16,571 bases of DNA from an uncultured Clostridia bacterium (GTDB taxonomy: Bacteria > Bacillota > Clostridia > Oscillospirales > Ruminococcaceae). The notes below the pieces were generated by a model, which had not been told where the DNA came from, searched no databases, and worked only from the letters and a program-made list of their open reading frames with translations. Shown here in pieces: positions 1 to 8,902 of the stretch. Position 1 is the stretch's first letter, and the number at the start of each line of letters is the position of its first letter. The translations under genes were made by a program, and so were the position numbers. Location of the stretch: NCBI GenBank assembly GCA_947628385.1, contig CANQZS010000014.1:1-16571 (forward strand), in the 5' to 3' direction.

Positions 1-2001
1 AACGGAAATTACGCCGAAATGGCTCATAAGAATATTGACACCGGCATGGGTCTTGAAAGACTTGCCTGTGCAATGCAGGGTGTGGACAACCTTTTTGAAG
101 TGGATACCGTGCGCAACATTATGAACCATATCAGCAGGATAGCAGGCGTAAAATATAAGGAAAACGAAAAGAACGATATTTCCCTCCGCGTTATTACCGA
201 TCATATCAGAAGCACTACATTCATGGTCGGAGACGGAGTTACACCCTCCAACAACGGCAGAGGCTATGTTCTGAGACGTCTTTTAAGACGTGCGGCGCGT
301 CATGGCAGACTTTTGGGAATAAAGGAACCGTTCCTTTATGAAGTCGTAGATACGGTAATTGCCGAAAATGCCGCTGCTTATCCCGAGCTTGAGGAAAGAA
401 AAACATACATTAAAAAGTTGGTAAAGAGCGAGGAGGAGACCTTTGCTAAAACTATCGACAAGGGTATGGAGCTCCTTACCGAAAAAATGGACGCGGTTAT
501 TGCTGCCGGAGGAAAGGTCATCAGCGGCGACGATGCGTTCCTGCTCAGCGATACCTATGGTTTCCCCATCGACCTGACAATAGAAATTGCCGAGGAAAAG
601 GGACTTTCAGTCGATATGGACAGGTATCATGAATGTCTTAACGAGCAAAAGAAAAAGGCTCGCGACGATCATAATGCTAAATCCGGTTCTTCATGGGAGG
701 ACGGTTCGCTTATCGTTGAAGCTGCTCCTACGGAATTTACAGGATATTCCTCAATGGAGGAAAAAGCAAAGGTACTTGCAATTTTTGTTGACGGCGAAAG
801 CGTTCATACCGCAAACGACGGCGACGAGGCAGTCATCGTTCTGGATAAAACGCCTTTCTATGCGGAAAGCGGCGGACAGGTGGGAGATACAGGCGTTATC
901 AGCGGCGCTATGACTGCATTTGAGGTATCCGATACAAAGAAGATCCACAGCGGACACTTTCTGCATATGGGAGTTGCTCAGGGAACAGTCTCCGTAGGCG
1001 ATGAGGTAACGGCTTCCGTTGACGTAAAGCGCAGACGTTCGATCATGAGGAACCATACTGCGGCGCATCTGCTCCAAGCGGCTTTGAGAAAAGTCCTCGG
1101 CGATCATGTTCATCAGGCAGGTCAGCTTGTGGACAGCGAAAGAGTGCGTTTTGACTTTTCGCACTTTGAAGCGGTCACACCTGAACAGCTCAGCGAGATA
1201 GAATCCATTATAAACGGCAATGTTCTGTCGGCAATTCCGGTCGTTACAAATGAAATGCCCATTGCGGAGGCAAGAAAGCTCGGAGCTATGGCTTTGTTCG
1301 GCGAAAAATACGGCGATATAGTAAGAGTCGTAAACGTTGAGGGCACATCTATAGAATTCTGCGGAGGCACTCATGTTGACAACACTTCAAAGCTGGGACT
1401 TTTCAAGATAATTTCCGAAAATTCAGTTGCAGCCGGCGTAAGACGTATCGAAGCGGTAACAGGCTCGGGAGTGCTTTCCCTTATCGGCGAATATAAGGAT
1501 ATTATCACCAAGTCGGCACAGGCGATAAAGGCTCCTAATCCTGCGGAGCTTGCGGCTAAATGCGCTGCTGCGGCGGGAGAAGTAAAGGCTCTTGAAAAGG
1601 AAGTTGCGGCATTAAAGGGCAGGATAGCCGATACACAGCTTGACTCGATCCTTGCAGGCGCAAAATCCGAGGGCAAGGTCAGAATAATGACGGCAGTTCT
1701 GGAAAACACCAAGCCCGATGTTCTTAGGACTATGGGCGATCGGATCAGGGATAAGGCTTCCGATGCTGTTGCGGTGATCGCAGCGGTAAACGGGGATTCC
1801 GCTTCTGTTATATGCGCCTGCGGCAAGGACGCAGTTTCCGCAGGAGCACACGCCGGAAAGATCGTTCAGCAGGTATCTGCGGTAACAGGCGGCAAGGGCG
1901 GAGGACGTCCTGACAGCGCAATGGCAGGTATAGGAGATGCTTCGCTTATCGGAAAAGCTATGGAAAGCGTTTCGGACATTGTAAAAAGCGTTATAGGATA
2001 A
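1..2001 (+). CDS. alaS: Alanyl-tRNA synthetase, 3' part (5' end outside window)
   Basis: Cytoplasmic enzyme that charges tRNA-Ala and edits mischarged Ser/Gly-tRNA. The reading frame is open from base 1, so the gene starts upstream; the ATG at base 19 is internal. The first visible residues run into DTGMGLERL, the class II motif 3 region of AlaRS, so most of the aminoacylation core is missing from the window. The rest is intact: tRNA-recognition region, then the editing domain with its zinc motifs HTAAH (bases 1054-1068) and CGGTH (1360-1374), then a coiled segment and the C-Ala/DHHA1 domain ending in the glycine-rich GGKGGGRPD stretch typical of AlaRS. About 666 residues are visible against a usual total near 870-880. 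It is followed after 19 bases by a HIT-family gene. Identification is secure. Confidence 0.98.
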   Translation, partial: NGNYAEMAHKNIDTGMGLERLACAMQGVDNLFEVDTVRNIMNHISRIAGVKYKENEKNDISLRVITDHIRSTTFMVGDGVTPSNNGRGYVLRRLLRRAARHGRLLGIKEPFLYEVVDTVIAENAAAYPELEERKTYIKKLVKSEEETFAKTIDKGMELLTEKMDAVIAAGGKVISGDDAFLLSDTYGFPIDLTIEIAEEKGLSVDMDRYHECLNEQKKKARDDHNAKSGSSWEDGSLIVEAAPTEFTGYSSMEEKAKVLAIFVDGESVHTANDGDEAVIVLDKTPFYAESGGQVGDTGVISGAMTAFEVSDTKKIHSGHFLHMGVAQGTVSVGDEVTASVDVKRRRSIMRNHTAAHLLQAALRKVLGDHVHQAGQLVDSERVRFDFSHFEAVTPEQLSEIESIINGNVLSAIPVVTNEMPIAEARKLGAMALFGEKYGDIVRVVNVEGTSIEFCGGTHVDNTSKLGLFKIISENSVAAGVRRIEAVTGSGVLSLIGEYKDIITKSAQAIKAPNPAELAAKCAAAAGEVKALEKEVAALKGRIADTQLDSILAGAKSEGKVRIMTAVLENTKPDVLRTMGDRIRDKASDAVAVIAAVNGDSASVICACGKDAVSAGAHAGKIVQQVSAVTGGKGGGRPDSAMAGIGDASLIGKAMESVSDIVKSVIG

Positions 2002-2020
2002 AGAAAAGGAGTTTTTTGAA

Positions 2021-2365
2021 ATGAGCGACTGTCTTTTTTGTAAAATAATTGCCGGAGAGATCCCAAGCACCAAGGTCTATGAGGACGAGTATGTATATGC
2101 GTTCAAGGATATAAACCCGCTTGCGCCGGTGCACGTTCTTATCGTTCCTAAGGAGCATATTTCCGGAGCGTCGGAGATAACCTTAGACAATTCCGCTGTA
2201 GTATCAAAAATATTTGAAACAGCGGCTAAGCTTGCAAAGGAGCTTGGCATTGCCGAGGACGGATTCCGCATCGTAACTAACTGCGGAGATCACGGCTGCC
2301 AGAGCGTTCATCATCTGCATTTCCACCTGCTTGGAGGAAAGCAGCTCAGTGCTGACATGGGCTGA
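2021..2365 (+). CDS. HIT family protein (Hint-like nucleotide hydrolase)
   Basis: Small 114-residue histidine-triad protein, full length for the family. HIT/Hint proteins hydrolyse phosphoramidate or phosphodiester bonds of purine nucleotides such as AMP-lysine or adenylated intermediates. The triad H98-L-H100-F-H102-L-L is intact; His100 or its triad partner acts as nucleophile in the family. Cys4, Cys7, His46 and His97 match the zinc site of bacterial Hint proteins. A strong AAAAGGAG (2004-2011) sits nine bases before the ATG. It lies 19 bases after alaS and 47 bases before comEC, so it is probably co-transcribed. The exact substrate cannot be told from sequence. Confidence 0.95.
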   Translation: MSDCLFCKIIAGEIPSTKVYEDEYVYAFKDINPLAPVHVLIVPKEHISGASEITLDNSAVVSKIFETAAKLAKELGIAEDGFRIVTNCGDHGCQSVHHLHFHLLGGKQLSADMG

Positions 2366-2412
2366 TACGGCAAAATGATCTGACATTGTAAGATGAAAGG
2401 AAATGACGCCGA

Positions 2413-4533
2413 ATGGTTCGGAAAATGGCTTATATCGGTTCCTTTTGGTTGATAGGTCTTTTTGCGGCGTCATTTCTTTCTTTTTCTCTGAATTTTGCCG
2501 TTTCGGCATTTGTTTTTGTCAGTGCTGCGTCGTTTCTGGCAATTTACAGAACAAAATATGTAAAATATTCCGTATGCGCTTTAAGCTTTGCGGCGGCTAT
2601 GTTCCTATACGGTATGTACGACTGCTTTATTTACAGGAATATCGTAAAATATGACGGCAGCGACGTTGAGGTCGTAGGTACTATAACCGGATATGCGGAT
2701 CACAGCGGAGATAAAGCCTCCTACACGATAAAGGGCATTATCAACGGAGATGTGAAAGCAACGGTGACCTGTTATGCGGACAGCATTTCCGCAGGAGTTG
2801 GAGACGATATAAAAATTATCGGGAAAGCGGCTGTTTTTACCGACAGCTACACCTTTCCGGCGGCTTCATATTATAAGTCAAAGGGAATATTTTTGCAGAT
2901 AAACAGCGTAAGAAAACTGAATTATTATATAAATGACGGCTTTTCACCTACTAAGCTCGCCGATTCCTACAGGGAGCATATAATAAATGTTATAAACTCA
3001 AACCTTGACGGCAGAGAACAGGCGATAATGGCGGCAATGCTCTTTGGAGACAGATCGGATCTTGAGGATTCTGACAAAACGCTTATGACGCGTGCGGGCA
3101 TCGGACATATAATGGCGGTGTCAGGCGTTCATCTGGCAGTGGTATGCTCGCTGTTCTACTTTTTTATTTCCCGTTTGCCGATACCAAAGTATATAAGGCT
3201 GGGAATGATGCTTGTTCCGATATTCTGCTTTATGCTTCTTGCGGGAATGTCTCCGTCGGTGGTGCGCTCGGCAATAATGACGGTCATTGTTTACGGCGCT
3301 GAATTTTTCCGGCGCCGTGCGGATACGTTCAATTCATTGGGAATAGCGGTGATACTGCTTACGGCTGCGGATCCGTTTGCAGTAAAAGATCCGTCGTTTC
3401 TTTTGTCTGCGGCGGGAGTTTTCGGCGCAGGAGTTGCCGCTCCGGCAGTGATAAAATTCCTTGAGAAAAAACATTCCTTAAGCAATGCGGCAAAGGCGGT
3501 CATTATCCCTTTATGTGTGAATGCTGTTATATTTCCCGCAGCGGTCATGTTTTTTGATGAATTTTCGGTAATAGCTCCGGTGACAAATCTGCTTCTGATA
3601 CCGATATGCGAGCTGATACTTATTCTTGGGATAGCAGTTACTGTTACGGGCGGAGTGGAGATAGCTGCTGTTCCATTGCTTAAAATTGCAGGGTGCTTTT
3701 GTGACGTAGTGATATGGGTATCGGAATTTGTAGGGAATATCCATTTTTTATACATTCCGCTTGCAAGTGTTCCTGCAAAGGCAGCGGCTTTAGCTGCCGT
3801 TATAGCTGCGGCTGTTATGCTGGCAATATTCAGAAGAGCCGACATTGCAGCATTTACAACGGTTTGTCTGTTCCTGCTTTCAGTGGCTGCAATAAATATC
3901 TTCCGTTCGGTACCGAGCAGTGATATTGAGATAGCAGTCCTTAAAAACGGCAATGCAGCTGCGGTGGTGATACATGATAAAAATACTGCCGATATTATCG
4001 ACTTGAAGGGCGGAGGCAAAGCCGCTCCGGCTCTGGTAAAATACCTTAACAGGAATGGTATCCACAGAATAGGCTGCCTGATGATAAATGACGGAGCAAA
4101 TACAGCCTTTCCGGTCTATTCAGACTATTTTTCACTGTTTGAGGTGTCGGCTTCATACATTCCGGAGGAATTTTCCTCCTTTGCGGGGATCGGCTGTCAG
4201 GACGAGACGGTGGGACTTTATGAATATGGTTCGGCAATGGAGTTTGAGGATTACACGGTATTTTTCGGAAGCGATGAAAGCATTGCTTTAAGCTGTCGGG
4301 GAACGGATATTCTGTTTTATTCCTCGGACTCTGACAGTGCGGAAAGCAAAAGATATAAGGCGGCTGTAAGATATTCCGGCAGAAAGGCTGACGCCGATCC
4401 GGATCCGGATATACTTGCGGTACTGGATAAAAATTCCGAGACCAATGTTCATAACGGTCAGATACTGTACATAGGTGAGAATATAAGGCTTTCCGTTGAC
4501 GCTTCCGGCGAGCTGAGTTCGGAGATCCTTTAG
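2413..4533 (+). CDS. comEC: ComEC/Rec2 family competence protein with degenerate MBL domain
   Basis: Polytopic membrane protein that in competent bacteria forms the channel taking single-stranded DNA across the membrane. Order: hydrophobic N-terminal helices (about 5-80); a DUF4131/OB-like outer domain (about 80-165, with the FPAASYYKSKGIF signature); the Competence domain (about 190-480), with the conserved GHIMAVSGVHLA segment around His232 and many helices; then a C-terminal metallo-beta-lactamase-like domain (about 500-706). That last domain keeps the fold spacing (EIAVLKNGNAAAV, then KYLNRNGIHRI), but where the family has SHxDxDH it reads I558-N-D-G-A-N-T564, so all four metal ligands are lost. 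The nuclease activity proposed for this domain is therefore unlikely. AAAGGA (2396-2401) supports the ATG at 2413; ATG 2425 is an alternative. Length of 706 is normal for ComEC. No other competence genes are in the window. Confidence 0.93.
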   Translation: MVRKMAYIGSFWLIGLFAASFLSFSLNFAVSAFVFVSAASFLAIYRTKYVKYSVCALSFAAAMFLYGMYDCFIYRNIVKYDGSDVEVVGTITGYADHSGDKASYTIKGIINGDVKATVTCYADSISAGVGDDIKIIGKAAVFTDSYTFPAASYYKSKGIFLQINSVRKLNYYINDGFSPTKLADSYREHIINVINSNLDGREQAIMAAMLFGDRSDLEDSDKTLMTRAGIGHIMAVSGVHLAVVCSLFYFFISRLPIPKYIRLGMMLVPIFCFMLLAGMSPSVVRSAIMTVIVYGAEFFRRRADTFNSLGIAVILLTAADPFAVKDPSFLLSAAGVFGAGVAAPAVIKFLEKKHSLSNAAKAVIIPLCVNAVIFPAAVMFFDEFSVIAPVTNLLLIPICELILILGIAVTVTGGVEIAAVPLLKIAGCFCDVVIWVSEFVGNIHFLYIPLASVPAKAAALAAVIAAAVMLAIFRRADIAAFTTVCLFLLSVAAINIFRSVPSSDIEIAVLKNGNAAAVVIHDKNTADIIDLKGGGKAAPALVKYLNRNGIHRIGCLMINDGANTAFPVYSDYFSLFEVSASYIPEEFSSFAGIGCQDETVGLYEYGSAMEFEDYTVFFGSDESIALSCRGTDILFYSSDSDSAESKRYKAAVRYSGRKADADPDPDILAVLDKNSETNVHNGQILYIGENIRLSVDASGELSSEIL

Positions 4534-4538
4534 GATAG

Positions 4539-4547
4539 AAAGGGTGG
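4539..4547 (+). promoter_or_regulatory. Ribosome binding site deciding the holA start
   Basis: AAAGGGTGG lies five bases before the GTG at 4553. The same AAAGGGTGG motif lies six bases before the ATG of the rRNA methyltransferase at 16002. The upstream in-frame GTG at 4544 falls inside the motif, so 4553 is the more plausible start. Confidence 0.6.
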
Positions 4548-4552
4548 ATAAG

Positions 4553-5602
4553 GTGGCTGCCGTTACGGAGAACGATCTTAAGCTTGCGCTGAAAAACAGG
4601 AGCTTTCTGAACGCTTATTATTTCTACGGCAAGGATATTGCCGCTGTGGAATCGTATACGGATAATTTCGTTTCAAAAATTGTCGATAAGGAAAATTCAG
4701 CGTATAATTTCCATGCCTTTGACGGAAAAGATTTTGATATAGATGCTTTTTCGGACGCGTGTGAGGCTCTGCCGTTTTTTGCAGAGCACGTATGCTGTAC
4801 GGTGTGCGATCTTAATGCGGAGACTCTCAATGCCGATACGCTCAAGCAGCTTATCGGAATAGTGGAGGATCTTCCGGAAAGCACGACGGTAATATTTTAT
4901 TATTTGTCGGTCGATGTTACGGACGGGAAAAAATATCCCACTGCTAAAAACAAAAAGCTTATGGACTCGGTCGGAAGATCCGGCGGGGTATGCAATTTCG
5001 CGCTGAAAACGCCGGCAATGCTCTCAAAGGAGATAATGTCAAAAGCGTCTGCGGCGGGCTGCGGTATATCAAGGGAAGCGGCGATATTCCTTGCCGAGCA
5101 GTGTATTTGCGATTCTATGACCATAAGGAACGAGCTGGACAAGCTCACTGCTTACGCCGCGGGAAACGAGATCACCATTGATATGATACGCGAGCTTTCT
5201 CCGCGCCAGATAGATACGACGGCTTTCGATCTTGTAAAGGCAATAGTCCGCATGGACGTGAAAACCGCTATGCGGCTGATGGAAGATCTCAGATCGGAAA
5301 AAACCGAGCCTATACCGATACTTTATGCTATTTCGGGAAATATGCTCGATCTTTACAGAGCAAGAGCTGCAATGTCCTGCCGCAGATCGCCTGCCGATGT
5401 CAAGGAGGATTTTGGATACAGCAGGTCGCTTTCTTTCAGAGTGGACAATGCTTTCCGAGACGTTCAGAAAATTTCTATGCCGCATCTGAGAATGTGTATA
5501 AGAATACTTGCCGATACTGACGCGGCAATGAAATCATCTAAAACTGATCCGCAGATCCTGTTGGAGGAGGCTGTCATCAGAATGATCTCATTCAGGATAT
5601 AA
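4553..5602 (+). CDS. holA: DNA polymerase III subunit delta
   Basis: Clamp-loader delta subunit, which opens the beta sliding clamp during replication. About 349 residues, the usual length. The N-terminal domain begins with the family pattern LKNRSFLNAYYFYGKD (in most homologues a YLLyGeE-like stretch) and is followed by the Rossmann-like region (LPFFAEHVCCTVCDL) and a helical C-terminal part with FDLVKAIVRMD and PIPILYAISGNML, typical of HolA. It does not carry a full Walker A motif, as expected for delta. The likely start is GTG 4553, set by AAAGGGTGG at 4539-4547; GTG 4544 would add three residues. It follows comEC by 19 bases, a widely seen neighbour pair in Firmicutes, and precedes the TOPRIM gene by 12 bases. 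Confidence 0.93.
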   Translation: MAAVTENDLKLALKNRSFLNAYYFYGKDIAAVESYTDNFVSKIVDKENSAYNFHAFDGKDFDIDAFSDACEALPFFAEHVCCTVCDLNAETLNADTLKQLIGIVEDLPESTTVIFYYLSVDVTDGKKYPTAKNKKLMDSVGRSGGVCNFALKTPAMLSKEIMSKASAAGCGISREAAIFLAEQCICDSMTIRNELDKLTAYAAGNEITIDMIRELSPRQIDTTAFDLVKAIVRMDVKTAMRLMEDLRSEKTEPIPILYAISGNMLDLYRARAAMSCRRSPADVKEDFGYSRSLSFRVDNAFRDVQKISMPHLRMCIRILADTDAAMKSSKTDPQILLEEAVIRMISFRI

Positions 5603-5614
5603 AGAGGTTTTTTT

Positions 5615-6214
5615 ATGCTGAAATTAAAGGAAGCCGTTATTGTTGAGGGAAAATATGACAAGATAAAGCTTTCCTCTTTGATAGACGCGGTGATAATTCC
5701 CACAAACGGGTTCAATATATTCAAAAACAGGGAAACGCTTGAGCTTATAAGATATTTTGCCTCTAATACGGGAATAATAATTCTTACCGATTCGGACGCG
5801 GCAGGCTTTAAGATACGCTCCTACATAAAGGGAGCGGTAAAAAACGGTAAGATCACCAACGTTTATATTCCGGATATTTTCGGAAAGGAACGCCGCAAGA
5901 CCTCTCCGTCAAAGGAGGGCAAGCTTGGCGTTGAGGGCGTGGAAAAGGAGATAATACTTGAAGCGTTCCGCAAAGCGGGGATCTTTGCGGACGATACGGA
6001 AATTCCCTCGGATCCCATAACACGTCTTGATCTGTACGAGACGGGATTAAGCGGCGGGGAAAATTCCTCGGAAATTAGAAAGCGTCTCCTGTTGAAGCTT
6101 GATCTGCCGCAGCGCCTTACTGCGAGCGGGATACTGGATATTCTCAATACGCTTATGACAAGGCAGGAGTTTTTAGCTCTTGCAAAAGAGATCAACGGAG
6201 GAAAGGAAAACTGA
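5615..6214 (+). CDS. TOPRIM-DUF4093 protein, ribonuclease M5-like
   Basis: 199-residue cytoplasmic protein with an N-terminal TOPRIM domain: the glutamate motif E11-G-K-Y-D15 and the DxD motif D59-S-D61. These are the metal-binding acidic residues of the fold. The following basic stretch and KLGVEGVEKEIILEAF (about 103-118) match the region after TOPRIM in ribonuclease M5, which matures 5S rRNA in Gram-positives. The C-terminal part with the LYETGLSGG stretch and LMTRQEFLAL matches DUF4093. The classic rnmV gene usually sits by ksgA. Here the neighbours are holA and an acyltransferase gene, so this may be the RNase M5 of the organism or a paralogue. AAAGAGG (5601-5607) precedes the ATG. Confidence 0.88.
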   Translation: MLKLKEAVIVEGKYDKIKLSSLIDAVIIPTNGFNIFKNRETLELIRYFASNTGIIILTDSDAAGFKIRSYIKGAVKNGKITNVYIPDIFGKERRKTSPSKEGKLGVEGVEKEIILEAFRKAGIFADDTEIPSDPITRLDLYETGLSGGENSSEIRKRLLLKLDLPQRLTASGILDILNTLMTRQEFLALAKEINGGKEN

Positions 6215-6215
6215 A

Positions 6216-7718
6216 ATGGTCTTTTCAAGTCTGACATTTTTATATTACTTTCTGCCAATAGTGCTGATAGTTTATATTCTTATTCCGAATAAGATAAATG
6301 TTCCCTTGGGCGGAGAAAGAGTGCTTGTGGTACCCGCAAGGAACCTGCTCATACTGCTGACGGGATTTTTCTTTTACGCATGGGGAGAGCCGTTTTATGT
6401 GATAATAATGCTTTTCTCAACAATGATAGACTATACTGCGGGACGTATGATGCACAAATATGACGATAACCCTAAGATCCGCACGATATGTCTTATAATT
6501 TCGGTATGTATGAATATAGGGCTGCTGGCTGTGTTCAAATACAGTGATTTTATTTTCCATACGATAAACTCGGTTTTTGGAACGGATATTACAAATCCGG
6601 TCATTCTTGTAAACAGGGCGATAAACGATATATATGATTTCGGATTGAGTGAGAATAGTGTTGCGCTTCCTATAGGAATATCATTTTATACGTTCCAGTC
6701 GATGTCATATACTATCGACCTTTACCTGAGAAAGATAGATGTTCAGAAAAGCTTTATTGGATTTACTTCATATGTAACGCTTTTCCCGCAGATAGTTGCG
6801 GGACCTATAGTACGTTATGAGGACGTTGCGGCGGAGATCGAAGAGCGCAAGGTCAATATAGGCGGAATAAGCGAGGGGATCGCAAAATTTTCAAAGGGAC
6901 TTGCAAAAAAGGTCCTGCTTGCTAATAATATAGGCATTATCTGGACGGAAGTAAAGGCAATGGATCCTGCTCATATAAGCGCGGCAACGGCTTGGCTTGG
7001 AATACTTGCGTTTACGTTCCAGATATATTTTGATTTTTCGGGATATTCCGATATGGCTGTAGGCTTGGGCAAAATGCTGGGCTTCAATTTCCCGAAAAAC
7101 TTCGATCATCCGTATCTTTCAAAGAGTGTGAGCGAGTTCTGGAGAAGATGGCATATAACTCTCGGAACTTGGTTCAGGGAATATGTCTATATCCCTCTGG
7201 GAGGGAACCGGAAAGGAATGGCAAAAACTCTCCGCAATCTGCTTATCGTGTGGGGACTTACAGGGCTTTGGCACGGCGCAAGCTGGAATTTCGTTATATG
7301 GGGACTTTATTACGGTATACTCATAATCATTGAGCGGGTCGGCTGGGGAAAGCTTTTGGAAAAGCTTCCGTCAGGCATAAGTATGCTGTATACGTTCCTT
7401 GCGGCAGTGTTCGGCTGGGTGCTGTTCGATACGGATACTCTCGGCGGCGCATGGCAGTATATAAAGGCTATGTTCGGCGCAGGAGGAACGCTGTATGACA
7501 GTACATCGGCATATATGCTGGCTTCAAACGCTTTGATATATATTATTTGTATCTTTGCTTCGACGGATATTTTCACAAGGCTTACGGAATTTTTCAAAAA
7601 GAAAAAGAAAAGGATATATGCGTATACCGTACCGGCTGCGGTGGCTTGCGTGCTGCTGCTCTGCACATCGTATCTTGTGGACGCAAGCTATAATCCTTTT
7701 CTGTATTTCAGATTCTGA
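6216..7718 (+). CDS. MBOAT family O-acyltransferase (AlgI/PatA/DltB-like)
   Basis: Polytopic membrane acyltransferase of about 500 residues that passes acyl groups, usually acetyl, from the cytoplasm to a partner that modifies a surface polymer. About ten or more hydrophobic segments are visible. The two family histidines are present: His313 in WRRWHITLGTWFREYVYIPLGG and the invariant catalytic His353 in LTGLWHGASWN. GISFYTFQSMSY and FPQIVAGPIVRY are further AlgI signatures. The start at ATG 6216 is preferred because GGAGGAAAGGA (6197-6207) lies just upstream; an in-frame TTG at 6180 would overlap the previous gene. It begins one base after the TOPRIM stop and is followed 26 bases later by the DHHW partner, so the two form a functional pair. 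The acceptor polymer (cell-wall glycan, teichoic acid or exopolysaccharide) is not shown. Confidence 0.95.
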   Translation: MVFSSLTFLYYFLPIVLIVYILIPNKINVPLGGERVLVVPARNLLILLTGFFFYAWGEPFYVIIMLFSTMIDYTAGRMMHKYDDNPKIRTICLIISVCMNIGLLAVFKYSDFIFHTINSVFGTDITNPVILVNRAINDIYDFGLSENSVALPIGISFYTFQSMSYTIDLYLRKIDVQKSFIGFTSYVTLFPQIVAGPIVRYEDVAAEIEERKVNIGGISEGIAKFSKGLAKKVLLANNIGIIWTEVKAMDPAHISAATAWLGILAFTFQIYFDFSGYSDMAVGLGKMLGFNFPKNFDHPYLSKSVSEFWRRWHITLGTWFREYVYIPLGGNRKGMAKTLRNLLIVWGLTGLWHGASWNFVIWGLYYGILIIIERVGWGKLLEKLPSGISMLYTFLAAVFGWVLFDTDTLGGAWQYIKAMFGAGGTLYDSTSAYMLASNALIYIICIFASTDIFTRLTEFFKKKKKRIYAYTVPAAVACVLLLCTSYLVDASYNPFLYFRF

Positions 7719-7744
7719 TCCATTGAGAAAGGAGCGTTCCGGAA

Positions 7745-8902
7745 ATGAAATACAAAAAAAGAAAAAGAGTCAATATCCCGAATCTGATAACGTGTATAGT
7801 ATTTTTCGGGATACTTATATTCATGGCGGTAATGACTATTGCTCTGCCGAAAAAGGATTTTCTGGAAATGGAAAACGATTATGCGGAAAAATTTCCTGAG
7901 CTTTCCGCAAAGGCTGTTTTTAACAGGAGCTATATGAATAAAATGGAATCGTATATTTCCGACCACTTTGCGGGCAGGATCAGCTGGATAAAGGGACGCA
8001 CGGTTCTGGAGACTTCTCTCGGCAAAAAGGAAAGAAACGGGATATACATTCTTGACGATCGTCTTGTTGAAAAGATCTCCGAGCCTGATATGACGTCTGT
8101 TGACAAGGCTATAGCCGCAATAAATAAATTTGCTGATGGGCTTGATATTCCGGTATTTGCAATGATAGTGCCTACATCTGCCGAAATATATTCCGATGAG
8201 CTTCCGGAAAATGCTCCTAACGCGGATCAGAAAAAATTCATAGAATATGTTTACAGGAACCTTGGAAGATCGGTGAATACGATAGACGTTTACCAGACTA
8301 TGATGTCAAACCGTGACGATTATATCTATTACCGCACGGATCATCACTGGACGACCAAGGGCGCATATCTTGCATATTCTGCGGCGGGCAAGAAAATGGG
8401 CTATGTTCCGGTGCCGATAGACCTGTTCGATATTGAACACGCGGGACGGGATTTCATAGGAACATTTTATTCCAAGACACTTTATGACGGTGTTGAAAGG
8501 GATACCATAGACTTCTACCACAATTCCGAGGGAGAAAAGGCAACGGAGGTAAGCATTACCGAAAGCTTCGGAGAAGAGCCGGAGGTCTTTGACAGTATGT
8601 ATTTTCGGGAATATCTTGGTGTAAAGGATAAATATTCCTCATTTCTCGGGACAAATAAGCCTATTGTTACGATAAAGGCTGACAACGACGGGGGAAAGCT
8701 CCTTGTTGTAAAGGATTCCTATGCGCACTGCTTTGCGCCGTTCCTAACGGAGCATTACTCGGAGATAACTCTTGTGGATCTGAGATATATAAATATTTCA
8801 CTTTCTAAGGTAATTGATATTGATGAATACGATCAAGTGCTTATTTTGTATAACGCTTCGTCGTTTATGACGGATACTGACATACGCAAGCTCGGTTACT
8901 GA
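7745..8902 (+). CDS. DHHW/AlgJ-AlgX-like O-acetyltransferase partner
   Basis: Extracytoplasmic protein of 385 residues with one N-terminal membrane anchor (about residues 14-34 after a KKRKR cluster) and an SGNH-like DHHW domain outside the cell. The signature D199-H-H-W202 and the serine motif K323-D-S-Y326 give the Asp/His/Ser catalytic set known from AlgJ and AlgX. The Ser is taken to accept acetyl from the MBOAT partner and pass it to a hydroxyl of the polymer. The early SDHFAGRISWIKGRTVLE segment is also typical of DHHW proteins. AGAAAGGAG (7726-7734) lies ten bases before the ATG. No polymer synthesis genes adjoin the pair in this window. The family call is firm; the substrate is unknown. 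Confidence 0.92.
   Translation: MKYKKRKRVNIPNLITCIVFFGILIFMAVMTIALPKKDFLEMENDYAEKFPELSAKAVFNRSYMNKMESYISDHFAGRISWIKGRTVLETSLGKKERNGIYILDDRLVEKISEPDMTSVDKAIAAINKFADGLDIPVFAMIVPTSAEIYSDELPENAPNADQKKFIEYVYRNLGRSVNTIDVYQTMMSNRDDYIYYRTDHHWTTKGAYLAYSAAGKKMGYVPVPIDLFDIEHAGRDFIGTFYSKTLYDGVERDTIDFYHNSEGEKATEVSITESFGEEPEVFDSMYFREYLGVKDKYSSFLGTNKPIVTIKADNDGGKLLVVKDSYAHCFAPFLTEHYSEITLVDLRYINISLSKVIDIDEYDQVLILYNASSFMTDTDIRKLGY

Noticed and set aside
751..1374. 207-codon open frame on the minus strand inside alaS
   Set aside because: It is antisense to the conserved AlaRS editing domain and resembles no protein family I know.
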